The notes under the pieces: model-generated
Told to the model about the DNA's origin: nothing
What the model saw: only the letters and a program-made list of their open reading frames with translations
Database searches by the model: none
Shown here: one piece after another, positions 44,021 to 55,600 of the stretch
Layout of the letters: each line of letters begins with the position of its first letter
How positions within the stretch are numbered: the stretch's first letter is position 1
Assembly (NCBI GenBank): GCA_031213475.1
Contig: JARUPZ010000014.1
Coordinates: forward strand, 3,390,535 to 3,454,534
Length of the DNA: 64,000 bases
Reading direction: 5' to 3'
From: Nereocystis luetkeana
Taxonomy: Eukaryota; Sar; Phaeophyceae; Laminariales; Laminariaceae
Translations under genes and position numbers: made by a program

Positions 44021-47000
44021 GATTGGGGGGGGGGGGGGGGGGTACGAACGATTGGTGCCCGCGAGCTGCAACGCAAGGAGTCGCGCGTCGTGCGGCACGG
44101 GGGCGCGACACAACCGTGCCCGTGTTCATTGTGGGACGCTCTCACGCCGCTCGTGGATGGGTTGTAACACCAAAAAGTTTATCAACCATTGTTTTGGAGG
44201 CGATGAATCTCAAGGGGGGGGGGGGGGGGGGGGCTAAATGGGCTTCATTAAAGTAATACCAGGTAGGACCGACTTATTTCCATTTCTCTGCTTCCGACAG
44301 CAACAAAAAAAGAGCGGCAGCTTGTTTTACCATCCTGCTGGCGGTGAGGGCTCTTGCTCTAAAGAGCTCTACTGATACTGCAGTCTCCTTCGTCTCCCAC
44401 AGCACGTACACCAGTGTGGGTGGAATTGAACACCACTACGAACGCAGAGAAGGCAAACTCTGGCCTTCGTCGAAAGAGAGGGGAGGGACCCCTTATCATC
44501 TACAGGGTGAGGACCTTTAACGCTTGGGAAGACGCCCAACGCTTCTACTGCTGTTGTTGCCTCGCCAGACCTCCGCGGGCCACGATCTTGCGATTCACGG
44601 CGTAAGATCGTTGCGCGACATTGGGTTACAGCTGGGTTACGTACACGATAACACGGAGGATGGCGACTGTGGCAGGCAGGACGAAAGTCCTCACTAGAAC
44701 TAAACTACCAGGTACCTTGTTTGCGGCAACAACGTCACCTACGCTAGACGCAGCCCAACTGCATGTATCATACGACGATATTCAATTTGTTCTCCAACCG
44801 CTGCATGTGTTCCTTATTCTGGGCAACCCCGTGCGGGCCACAGGTAAAAATGGCGAGTAAATAAAAGAAGAAAAATGCGGGCGACAGCTAAAATACAGCA
44901 ACAGCTGTCACCCAAAATCATTCATCACGTGCTTCCCTTCCTATTTTCAGCTTGTATATACCAGGTACCCGACGCAAAAAAATCCGATAGAGGCTTTCCT
45001 GGCACCGAAGCGCCGCTGCGTATCGCGCAGATTGTCCGCCGTGACTCATCAGCAGCCACAGCCACCACGTACACGCCGTGCCACTCTATGATGGCAGCGT
45101 CAGCGCTCTGTTGTCACCGCACCAAACACGCATCTCTTTCGTGCACTAACCCGTGTTTCCTCGAGCGGTGCCTCTCGTCGACGCCACCAAGTGCAGCTAG
45201 CTCTCTTCCTTCCCTCGAAAAAGCAACGACTACTAATACCCAACCATCCAACCGCACCTACATCCTCCGTGGCATGAAGAGCTACTACAGCAGAGTCTCG
45301 CAGGCCCACACCAGATGACTCCACACAACGAAAGTACAGCAAGCGAGCGATGCGCGACGATCCCACGTAGTAGCACCCCGTATTGACCGCGACGCACAAA
45401 CCTTTTGTGTGTGCTGCACGCTTCCGCTTTTACACCGGAGGGTGAACGTGCGCGACAAATTGGCGAGAGCTTAAAAAACCAACAGAGAGGGGGAGGGTGG
45501 GAGGGGGCTCGACTCTCCGCAAGGTCACTGGCTCGGTACAAGAGTTGTGAAACCACGTAACAGAGCCCGCAGCAGCCGCGCGGAGCTCAGGCTTTCGCGG
45601 TGAACGCATTACTCCGACAAGAGCAGGCCACGTGTGCCCACAGACGCCAAAAAATAGTATCAAGAGCAGACACTGTGGAGCGCCATGACACTATATGCCG
45701 CACCACGTGCGCCGTAGGCACGGTAGATGATTGTTTTTTACGACTCAGGTCGTCCGTGTCCTGCGCAAGTCTGCGCATCACTCTTCCCCCCGTACGTTGC
45801 AAGGCGATTGCAACGAATCAGCGCCTGGCTATCACTGCTTTTGCCCCCGCAATTTCTCATGCCGCGGTATAGATAACGTGCCATTTTTGGCGGGGGGCAC
45901 GCGAAAACACAGCCACCCCCGAAGAAGCGACCTAAACGGAGGCAGCTGCCGAGTAACACGCAACATAGGAGACCACACCCCCCTCGGGGGAAAAAATCAT
46001 AGCCGATTTTGCCACAAAAACATGCGTTAAGGAGGGTCACACACAACGCAAATGGTGGCGGTGGAAAATATTCTGTAGACGCGTCGCGCGGCGTTTTCTC
46101 TCTCCCATCGTTGAGAAACCAACCTTGACGTACGTCCAAAGGCGTGTGTTATCTTAAGTGCTACCTGGTTTACGGTATCCATTCCTTCCACAACTGTGCC
46201 TCCCCCTACCCCCCCCCCCCCCTGTCAGCGAAAAAAGACCAAGCAGCGGGCCCGAACAGCGCACCCGACTAAAACCTTGTCTGGGTTTTCCGTTAATCGA
46301 CGGCGGTGTTCAAGTCTTGCCCTGGTGTTCCTAGAGGCACCGGCAAAAGAGCAAGCCGGCTACCGCAAAATTAAAGACAAACAAGGGCAAACCCCCCCGC
46401 AGGCGAGCAACACAATCGGGGGAAAAGCAGAGCAAAGCCAAGCAGAGCAGAATGAAAAACAAAGCGAAGCAGAGCAACGCAAGGCAGAGCAGCAACGCAA
46501 AAACAGTGCAGAGCAAAGCAGATCAGATCAAAGCAGAGCAGAGCAAAGCAGTGCAATGAAAAACAAAGCAAAGCGAGAGACAGAAAGCAAGGCACACAGC
46601 AATCGAACGATTTTCCCAACAGCGACACGGGAAATATCATCTAATTGGTCTCTCCTGTCTTGCTTCACGCCGGTGGCACCAATCAATCTTCCCACACAAC
46701 TACCACGGCAGAGTTCGACAGCCCCGCCTCGTGGATGGAGGTCCCGTACTTATCCCTGCCAGAACGAGACAGAGCAACGAGGCGGATCGAACCCCCCCCC
46801 CACCGCCCCCGGCAAGCCATCGAGACAACGGCGAGATCCAGGGACGAGGGTCGCCGGGAGAGAGACACCAACACAAAAGCGGGAGGGGCGGATGGCACGA
46901 CGGTGCGGGCGGAGAGGGACAAGAGCAGGTTAGAGCATTTCGGGAAAAAAAAAACTACGTGGGAAAAAACTGCGTAGGACATGGCGTATAACACAACCAA

Positions 47001-47289
47001 GCCGCGAGAACCTGCTAAAAATCGACGTATACATATGAAGCAAAAGCAGAGCAGAGATCAATCTCGACCGCTTTTGCATGGTTCGCGCCTCTTCCCTGCA
47101 CGCCACAGGCGACACGAGAACCGCTTGCTGCACGCTGAACGCTGACTATCTAGACGACAAAAAGCGCGGTGACAATGATTCCAATAGCTCCCGTGCTCTG
47201 ACCGCACTGGTTTACTCTATATAGCAGCGAGGGTATGATGCGGAGGGTGACTCTTACGCAGCCTTAAGCGCACCCCCATCGCTCGACAT
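44021..47289. other. Gene-poor region
   Basis: Has G-runs at 44024 and 44214, TACCTGGTA 9-mers at 44257, 44706 and 44959, and an AGC/AGA-rich low-complexity block. Open frames lack domains and consistent splice sites. Confidence 0.45.
46425..46600. repeat. AAGCAGAGCA low-complexity repeat
   Basis: Irregular AGCAGAGCAAAGC words. Gln/Ser/Glu-rich frames over it are repeat artefacts. Confidence 0.85.
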
Positions 47290-49330
47290 CATGGGGGGGC
47301 TCGCAACCGCCATGAACCCCCAAGGGAAACCACACGGTGGCATTGCACTAGCATGTTCCCCCAACAGTAACCCTTGTAGTGGAGTCGCATAGCCATGACA
47401 CGAAGCCGTAACCGCTGCGGTGGGCGCTGCACCGCCATGACCTCCGACGGGTAAAATTCACGGTGACATCGCACCGCCATGACCGGATGGGTATATAACC
47501 TTGCACGGTGGCATTGGAACACCATAACCCGACGCGCAACTCTTCATGGTGGCATTGCACCACCATGCCCCAAAGGGGTAATTAACCATTGCGGTGACGC
47601 TACGCTGCCATTTAGCCCGAAGCGTGACACCCTATGATTGGAAAAACCGTCGGAGGGGTATTGCACCGCCAACACTCCTTCGCGAAGGGCAGCCAATATG
47701 ATACGGTGGTATCGGCACCACCACGGCATTCGGACGGAAAAGGGAGTCTTTGTACGGGCGAGGGGGGACCCCCGCGCCCGTGGTAGTGCCAGACAAGTAT
47801 GATGACCCGTACCATGGGATTGCCCTGCCAGGGCCTTGAGGTCAACCAACCCCTACAACAGGGTGCAATTGCATCGCCAAGGCCCAAAGGTAACCCTTAC
47901 AACGGTGTCGAGCGGTCAAGACTCGAGACTCCCGAAGGGTGGGTCTTGCGGTGGGATTAGTTGCACCGCAATGGCGCTAAGAGTAACCCTCATACCCGCA
48001 CCGCACCGCCAAGACCTCCGAAGGGTAGCCCTTAATGCGGTGCTGCTCCACTGCAACCCGAAAGGTATGACCCTTGAGGTAGCGTTGCACCGCCATGACC
48101 TCCGGAAGGATGGCCCTCATGGTAGCAAACTGCCAATGCTACTTATCCACCCGTGCACTTTCCTGTTCGTATTCAGTACGTCTACAATCGCTACATGCCT
48201 AGAGGGCGATTCCCCGCGATGGTGTGTGGTATTGCACCGCCAGGCCCCGAAAGGTAACCCGTATCACGTGCAGTGGAATTGCACCGTCATAACCAGAATG
48301 GTGACCCTTGCCGCAGAATCACAGCGCCGTGATCCGGAATGTAGCCTTGACGTTGACATTGCACCACTTTCGCACGAACGAAAAAACCCACGGGGGTAAT
48401 ATTGCAACGCCATAGCCTCGAGGGGTAGGTAGCCCTTACGTGGGCATTGCATCGTCAGTGTCAGAAAGCTAATCCTGACGCTGGCCTTGCACTGCCAGTG
48501 CCCGTACACCGCTTTTGCCATAAAAAAAAACCTTGCGGTAATATTGCATCGTCAACTTCCCGAGAGGTAGGCCTCACGAGGTGGCATTGCATCGCCAAAG
48601 CTCCAAGCCAATCCCAACGGTCGCGTGGCACTGCCAGTGCCTCGAGGGTAACCCTTGCGAAGGTACCGCGCCTCCATGGTCCGAAGCGCAACCCTTACGA
48701 TTGAGAGCACAGCCGGTTTTCAAAGGGCTACCCTTGGGATGGTATCGCACCGCCCCAACGACGAAAATAGACCTGTATGGTCGGCGCCGAACCGCCATGA
48801 CCCCAAGGGTGGGGGATAACAAATCACGGCAGCATTGCGCAATATCCTACGAAAATAACCCATTTATTACGGGGGACCATTGTTAACAGGACCAAATGTT
48901 GCTGGCAAAAATAGCGAAATATATAGGTTTTCGTGTGCACCGTAGGTCCTATTAACTGTGGTCCCTCGTAATAGTAAATTGCCCCGCCATATAACCTGAA
49001 CGGTAACCCTTACACCCGAAACGTAACCCTTATAGCGGCACCGTAACGCCATGACCTTGAGGGCGACCTGTAGGTTAGCGGTACTCTACCGTGGCGCGAA
49101 GGGTGACCTCTACCGCGACGTTGCACCGGCGAGACCCGAGGGGAGGGCGGTGTCGCACCGTTACATGACCCAAAGGCTAACCCTTGCAGCTACCCTACCG
49201 CCACCGCTCGGCGGGCAACCCTACAACATAATGCACCACCATTTCGACCGGATATTAACGCTTGCATTGCACCACCTCGAGGGCAGCCCTTACACCCTTA
49301 CTTTGGCACTGTAGCACCATGAATCCCGAA
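47290..49330. repeat. Diverged tandem array, unit about 42 bp, roughly 40-45 units
   Basis: A consensus can be read as GGTGGCATTGCACCGCCATG followed by ACCCCGAAGGGTAACCCTTA and CG. Successive GCACCGCCA blocks fall about 39-46 bp apart across 2 kb. Each unit holds two short inverted repeats (GGTG...CACC and AAGGGTAACCCTT). Units differ at many bases, so the array is old. A MITE sits inside it at 48867-48971. It lies between the 3' ends of two convergent genes and stops about 365 bp from the UBX gene stop codon. Confidence 0.88.
48867..48971 (-). mobile_element. MITE, copy 9, inserted in the 42-bp array
   Basis: TA-flanked on both sides with TTACGGGGGACCATTGTTAA and the inverse right end GGTCCCTCGTAA. 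It interrupts the array phase, so it arrived later. Confidence 0.93.
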
Positions 49331-49694
49331 GGGAGGTAGGTCCACACGGCGGGGTCCCATGGCCCAAAAAGTAACCGAAAGACAGTTACAATTAACCAGC
49401 CCTCACGACGACAGTTCTTCCTGTCTTTTTCTTCGCGTGCGCTTTCGGCAGGATCGCTTGGTGTGGAAGTCTTAAAATTCCGCCACCAAGCCTTTCTCGC
49501 TACCCGTGGAAAAACGACACGAAGCCCGCTTTTTCGATCACCCGTCGAGTGCTCCCGACTGCTGCCGTAGAAGAGCAGCGCCGTTTCACCCCCGGACTGT
49601 CTTGCCATTTTCTTAAACCGCCTGTCAACATCCACATCACTACTACGACTACCGCCGCTGTGGACCACTGCAGTAACAGGCATGTTTTATACTT

Positions 49695-52600
49695 TCAGCT
49701 GCGACGGTCGAGCCCGGTCGGAATCGCCGCAGCCTCCGTGTACTCACTCCGTTTCACTCTAGGCAAAAAAAAATGTCCGACAAGCGACGATGGGCAGGGG
49801 TGAAAGTCTCCGCAACGATGGCCACACCAGCGAACGGTGATGTGGGATGAACCGCGGAAAAAAAAACGGATGAAACGGGTGAAACCGCGACCGTTGAAGG
49901 CGACAACGAGCTCGAAGGATGCAACAGCCGTCACATCGGCACCAGCGTCAACGCCAGCAGCACCGCCGACCGCATCAGCGACGACCCGCGACGTCCGATG
50001 GCAGCGCCGATGGCAGCGACGAAGGACGCGGGCCGATAAGCCTCCCATCAGCATAAGCAACAGCATCAGCTTCAGCAACAACGGCATCGTAATCAGCAGC
50101 GACCAACTCAACACCAGCGGAAACGAAGAGGCGCGGTGTACGGCAGGCAGACAAAACGACAGCGGCGGGCCCCGCTCTTTATGCCCCCCCCGCCAGGCCA
50201 ATTGAATACCTGACAGAGGTCGGTGGCCGCACGGTCCGAACATCGAAGAGCTTTGTCTTCGCCCCATCCAACTCCGACCGAACGAAGAGGAAGAGCTGAC
50301 GCACGTCGGAATTTTTCCGGAATTTTCTCAACACCTGCCGCAGACAGTCAAGCGGAAGGGTGCGCGGGGGTGGACGGAAGAAGAGGCCGACGGTCCCGGT
50401 TTCGAAACCGCACCCCGCAGTGGGGCGAGTAACGAACGGGCGACGACGCGAATTTGTCAAATCATCAACGAACCCTACTATCAAATCCCCCATCTGGTTA
50501 AGTGCATCCCACGAGCTTCCCAACCCCTCCCCCCCCCCCCCCCCCCCGGTCGGTGGCGGGACCGGTGTATCAAGTAAAAACAAGGTATGGAATATCGCAA
50601 ATCAATCGGAACCATTTCGCAATTTCGATGTCGGTCGCGAAGGACACATGGCATCATGAGACGTTGTGAGCGCTTCAACGACCCCGTTGTTCACTCAGAA
50701 GCGCGGGGCGCATCACATGCGACGACGGAAACGAGGCCATGAAACAAAACGGCACACCAACTGAAGGGGTCAATCGTGGTTGCCTGACTTGACTCTAACT
50801 CGTGCTAAAACCCGGAGAAGCATCAAGGTCTAAGTTTTTGAATGAAGTTTTTTCTTTTTAATTTCGTGCCTAGATCAACCCCAAGGCTCCGAAGAACTAA
50901 CCCAAATGGTTGACGAAGAAATTCCATACGTTCGCGCTAGTAATAGAGTAAATTGAGCACTTTCGCAGAAGACACACACGATATATTTATGCGAGAGGGG
51001 TTGGAATTCATTGTATCCGCAAAAGAGATACCTGGTACACGCTATGAGAGACCGTCGGTTTCACGCTTGAACGCGTAACTATCAATGAACAACTCCGGCA
51101 CGTACTGCGATAGCCAGTGCGTGCCACAGTAAGCAGTCACGCATCCACGCGGCCGCGGCCATTTTTTTGTTTGCTGTCGTGGCGGCAACTGGCAGAACAC
51201 GTGTGGAGCCGAACGAAAAATACAGGTGCCATGGCACGGCCGCGCGAAAAAGCCAGACAACAGAAAACCCACACGCATACATACGCATGCACGCGTAAAA
51301 CATGTACATCGAGCTGCGCGTGAAACGTCGGCATTCTACCGGGAACTCTAGTTGTCGCGTGACATGTCGGCATTCCACCGGGGGTTCTAGTTATCTCCTG
51401 GAGCACGCGCTCTCCTCTCACCCTGGCGCCCGTCGGGAACTGAAACCGAACGCTCGTTTTGTCGGGGCTGTCGTCCTCTGGCGGGTCCTCCAACACCTCC
51501 CCTGCTCCTTCCGCCCCCCCCGCTGCTGCCGTGGCACAACCGTTTCCCACGGACTTTTCCATGGAATAGTCTTGGCTGTCGCTCCTCGCCGCTCCGTTTT
51601 CATCGGATACATCCACCGCCCTTCTCCCTTCCTCCCCCGCCTCTTCAGTTACGTCTACAACCTCGCCAGCAGCCCCTCCCTCAGTCGGAATAAACCCTGT
51701 GTCCATTACGACTCTGCCGCTGCTCGAACTGGCGGAAGAAGCAGCAGCGCTACCAGCAGCACTATACGACGCAACCGTTCTCCCCGCAACCCACGCCTTT
51801 CCTTTCCCTTTCCCCTTGCCCTTGACGGCCGCCGCCGCCGCCGCAGCTGTCGCAAGCGCCGCCGCCGCCGCTGATGCCGCCGCTCGTCGCGGGGGGGGAC
51901 CTACCGACGCAATAACGGCAACGTCGTCATCGTCATCATCACAATCCTCCTCCTCTTCCTCCTCTTCCTCCTCCTCCTCGAAGTCCTCATCCTCTTGGTC
52001 GCTGTCGTCGACGGTGATCGTCGGCAATGCCACCCCCGCGACGCCCCCCGCTCCCCTCCTCCCGCCGCTGCCGCCGCTCCCACCGACGCGAGCGGCCAAA
52101 CCTCGCTGCGCCCCTACCCCCGCCCGTGCCCCCGCTCCCGCCTCCCCCGTTCCGGAAGAGGATACAGACAACGACGAGGAATTATCGCTGCCACTGCTGC
52201 CCCCCCTGCCGCCGCCTACGGTGTCGGAGCGGGACTCTTCTGGGCCATCGCGGGAGTTCGTATCTAAGGAGGCCGCTATGGCCGCTGCCAACATCTGGTC
52301 CTCGGACCCGCCCGTCGAGGGGGGTAGCTGTACATTCGGGTTTCATTCAGGCCCAAGCGAAAACAGGCGACCAGGCAGGAGGAGAGGGGGGAATGGGACG
52401 GGTGGGGGCGGGGGGGGGGGGGGGAGAGGCGGGAATGGGAAGGGGGGGGGGGGGGGGAGAGGCGGGAATGGGCGGGGGGGGGGTGTACTCATTGTCATAG
52501 GGGGAGGAGACGGGGTAATTGGGGGCGGGCGGGGGGGAAGCGGGATGTACGATTTTGTTGCTTGCCTTAGTCATTTGACCATTGACCACGCATCCCTTTC

Positions 52601-55600
52601 GAGACGGAGCACCGTTCCTACTCCTAATAGAGACACCTCCAACAATTGGGCGCTCATTACGTTGTTTCCACATATTACATAGAAACTTTTTGCCAATCTT
52701 ATCCCCTTCCTGTTTGGCCGCCTGTGGCCACCATCTATCTCCTAGGATAGCGATCGTTTTCTCGCTGCTATCTAGTGTGTCAAACTCCTCCATGTCACAT
52801 TCTTCTATTTCCCTCATCTCCTCTTCTAACACATCCCGTTCCTCCCTGTATATTTCACATTCTCCTACTATGTGAGTTCTACTCTCTATCGCTTTGCCAC
52901 ACGGGCACATCTGTGCATCTATTTCCTCCTCCTCCCGGCTACTGGTATACCTCTTTCTTCTTTCTGGCAAGTCCAGGTCGCCTACACGAAACCGCAGCTT
53001 CAGCGTTTTCGCGAAGTCCATTGGGCCGTGCAGATACGTTTTCATTCCTATTCTTTCCCTCAATCTCCCGTATATCTCTAGGTGTTTTTCCGATTTCACC
53101 TTGTTTCGTAGCGCTAGCCTTTCCCTTCTTTCTATCCTTTCTTCTACTTCTGCCTTGTACTTCCCAAACTTCTCGGCGAACATCACCTTTTCTTGGTTTC
53201 CCCCTATATCCTTCCATACTTTCTCAACTACGCTATCCCACCTTATTCCAGTTCGCCCTTTTGTTACTTTCTCCCATATAGCTTTATCAACTATGGCTGG
53301 CAACCTCTTTTTTGGCATGTTCCTTACTTTATATTGCAATTTCAACTTTCTCATATCCCTGTTTGTTTTGAGTGGGTGCATTTCCAGTTCTGCTTTTAAT
53401 ACTGTATTACTAGCCGTATTTGAGCATCTTAGGATTTTTTAGCTGCTGTCATCTGTACTGTTTCCAACTGTTTTACGAGTTTCGCATTCCCTTCCCATAC
53501 TTCTCCTGCATATTCTAGCTTTGGTACTATCACATTCATCAGGATACATCTCTTAATCCTGGTGTCAAGGTGCGAGTCTGTTAGGATCGCATCCATCTTG
53601 CCTATGCGTGTTTTGCCCTTTCCTATTACTTTTGCTATATGTGTATCCCAAGAGCAGTCTTTTGAGATCTCTACGCCAAGGTACGTATACTAGTCTACGA
53701 TCGGCAATTCATCTTCTCCCCACTTCCAACTGAAATTTATCGGGTTCACCTTATCTTCGTTACAAACAACTACTGCGCATTTCTTGACGTTCGCCGTCAC
53801 CCTCCATTTCCCAGTGTATTCTAGCGCGTTCTCTCTTTGTTTCTGCAATCCTTCGGGTGTTTCTGATATCCCCACGAAGTCATCAGCAAACATCAATCCC
53901 GACACTGTATCTTCCCCTACCGTTACTCCCTGCCTTGCTGCTTCAACTGCTACTATCAGGTCGTTAATATATATCTTGAATAGGTTGGGTGACAGCGTAC
54001 ATCCCTGTGCAACTCCTTGTAAAATATCAACATACTTCGATATTTCCCCGTCCAGCATCACAGCACTTCTCGCACATTCCGTCATCTTTTTCATCATTCT
54101 CCACATATTTCCTCTGATTCCTATTTCCCATAGTTTTTTCCACAATCCATTTCTCCATACTATGTCGTAGGCCTTCTGTACATCTAGAAAGAAACAGTAC
54201 GTTGGTAATCCCGCGTCTTTCCTACCTTGGATTATCTTACCTAGAGTGTACACATGGTCTACGCAGCTACGGTTTGGCCTAGACCCTGCTTGCCCTTCGC
54301 TTATTTTGTCTTCCTTCTCCATCATCGTTCCCATTCTATCGTTCAAAATCTTACAAAATGTTTTGCCTACTGTGCTTAGTATTAAATAGCGTTATCCCTC
54401 TATAGTCCCCCGGGTCAGCCTTATCTCCTTTCTTGAATAAGTTTACTACTACTCCTTCTCTCCACCTCCTGGGTGCGTACTCGTTTTTCCATATCCAGTT
54501 ATAGAACTACATACTTAGTTCACAACCCCTGAGCGTGCTCGGTTGGTGCATCCCTGGCCTCTCAGAGCTCCCACTTCCAGACCGCCTCCTTTTATTACTT
54601 GCCGGACCTTTCCAGCAGTTCTTTGTTGTCTCGGTCCTTTCTTCCTTTTTTCTTCTTTCGTTTCGTGTGTGTGCGCGTTCTCCGAGCACGGCATCGCGGG
54701 AGCACCCGGCACCGTCGCGGGTGCCAGCGGGTGCTGGCGGGTAGAGGGGGGGTTGCAAGGAGCGCGGTCGCCGCTTTCGTGCCTAGGCGTCGCGTGTGCC
54801 TCGAGACACGAGGGATGCATGAACGGGCTTTGTCTGGCTTCGATTTATGATTGTTGATAGAGTATGTACGAGTTTATAAAGGTCGTTCGGGAGGGCAAGA
54901 TAATATACAAGCGGTGCTTATTTTTGCGACCACGCTGAAGTTGAAAGAGGGAGGTGTGCAGTTTGAACACCAACGTTATCGAGCTGGCGAACGAAGGCCA
55001 CGGTGAGCACCGGGCTTCACGCGGGGCGGGCGACGGGGCTGATTGTGGCAGAGAGTGATAAAAGCTTTACCCGGACCGACTCGGTAGCGAGGTGGTCGAT
55101 ACGGCGTACGAGGCTGACAGAGAAGCTCTTCTGTGCGTTTTTTTTTTTTTTTCGACCGGTGTGGTGGAAAGCGAGTTTAGAAGCCTTAAATTCGAGTAGC
55201 GTTTGTTACGCAACATTTTTAGTCTACATTCCCTACAATGGCGTCGCAGGCAGGGTGTGAGATTATGAAGAGCGAGGTCCGTGGTTCGATCCTCGCCTTC
55301 ATCCCCCGAAAAAAAAGAAAAAAAAAAAAGAAAAAAAGAAGGGGAATATCTCATATTCAAGAACCTGTAAAACTCACTCACTTAGAACACACCCAGGAAG
55401 GAACGATGAGAGCAATGCGATCCTTGCATACTGAGTCCGGTACCGAAACGTCGGAGGCAAAACTTGGATACTCAGAGTCTCATTGGGGTTCCTGACTTAC
55501 TCGCAAGGAGAGATAAGTCAGGTTTAGTGAGGGAGAATGTGGTGGAAAGCGAGTTTAGAAGCCTTGAATTCGAGTAGCGTTTGTTACGTAACATTTTTAG

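Noticed and set aside
46196..46933. 245-codon Gln/Glu/Ser-rich frame
   Set aside because: Generated by AGC/AGA low-complexity sequence; no domain or start context.
47290..49330. CRISPR array or coding repeat
   Set aside because: Units are contiguous without unique spacers, highly diverged, and the genome is eukaryotic; frames are interrupted.
51137..51421. Extension of the large UBX-gene frame past 51422
   Set aside because: An AGG|GTGAGA donor ends the exon, and the downstream exon at 50334 continues the UBX domain exactly.
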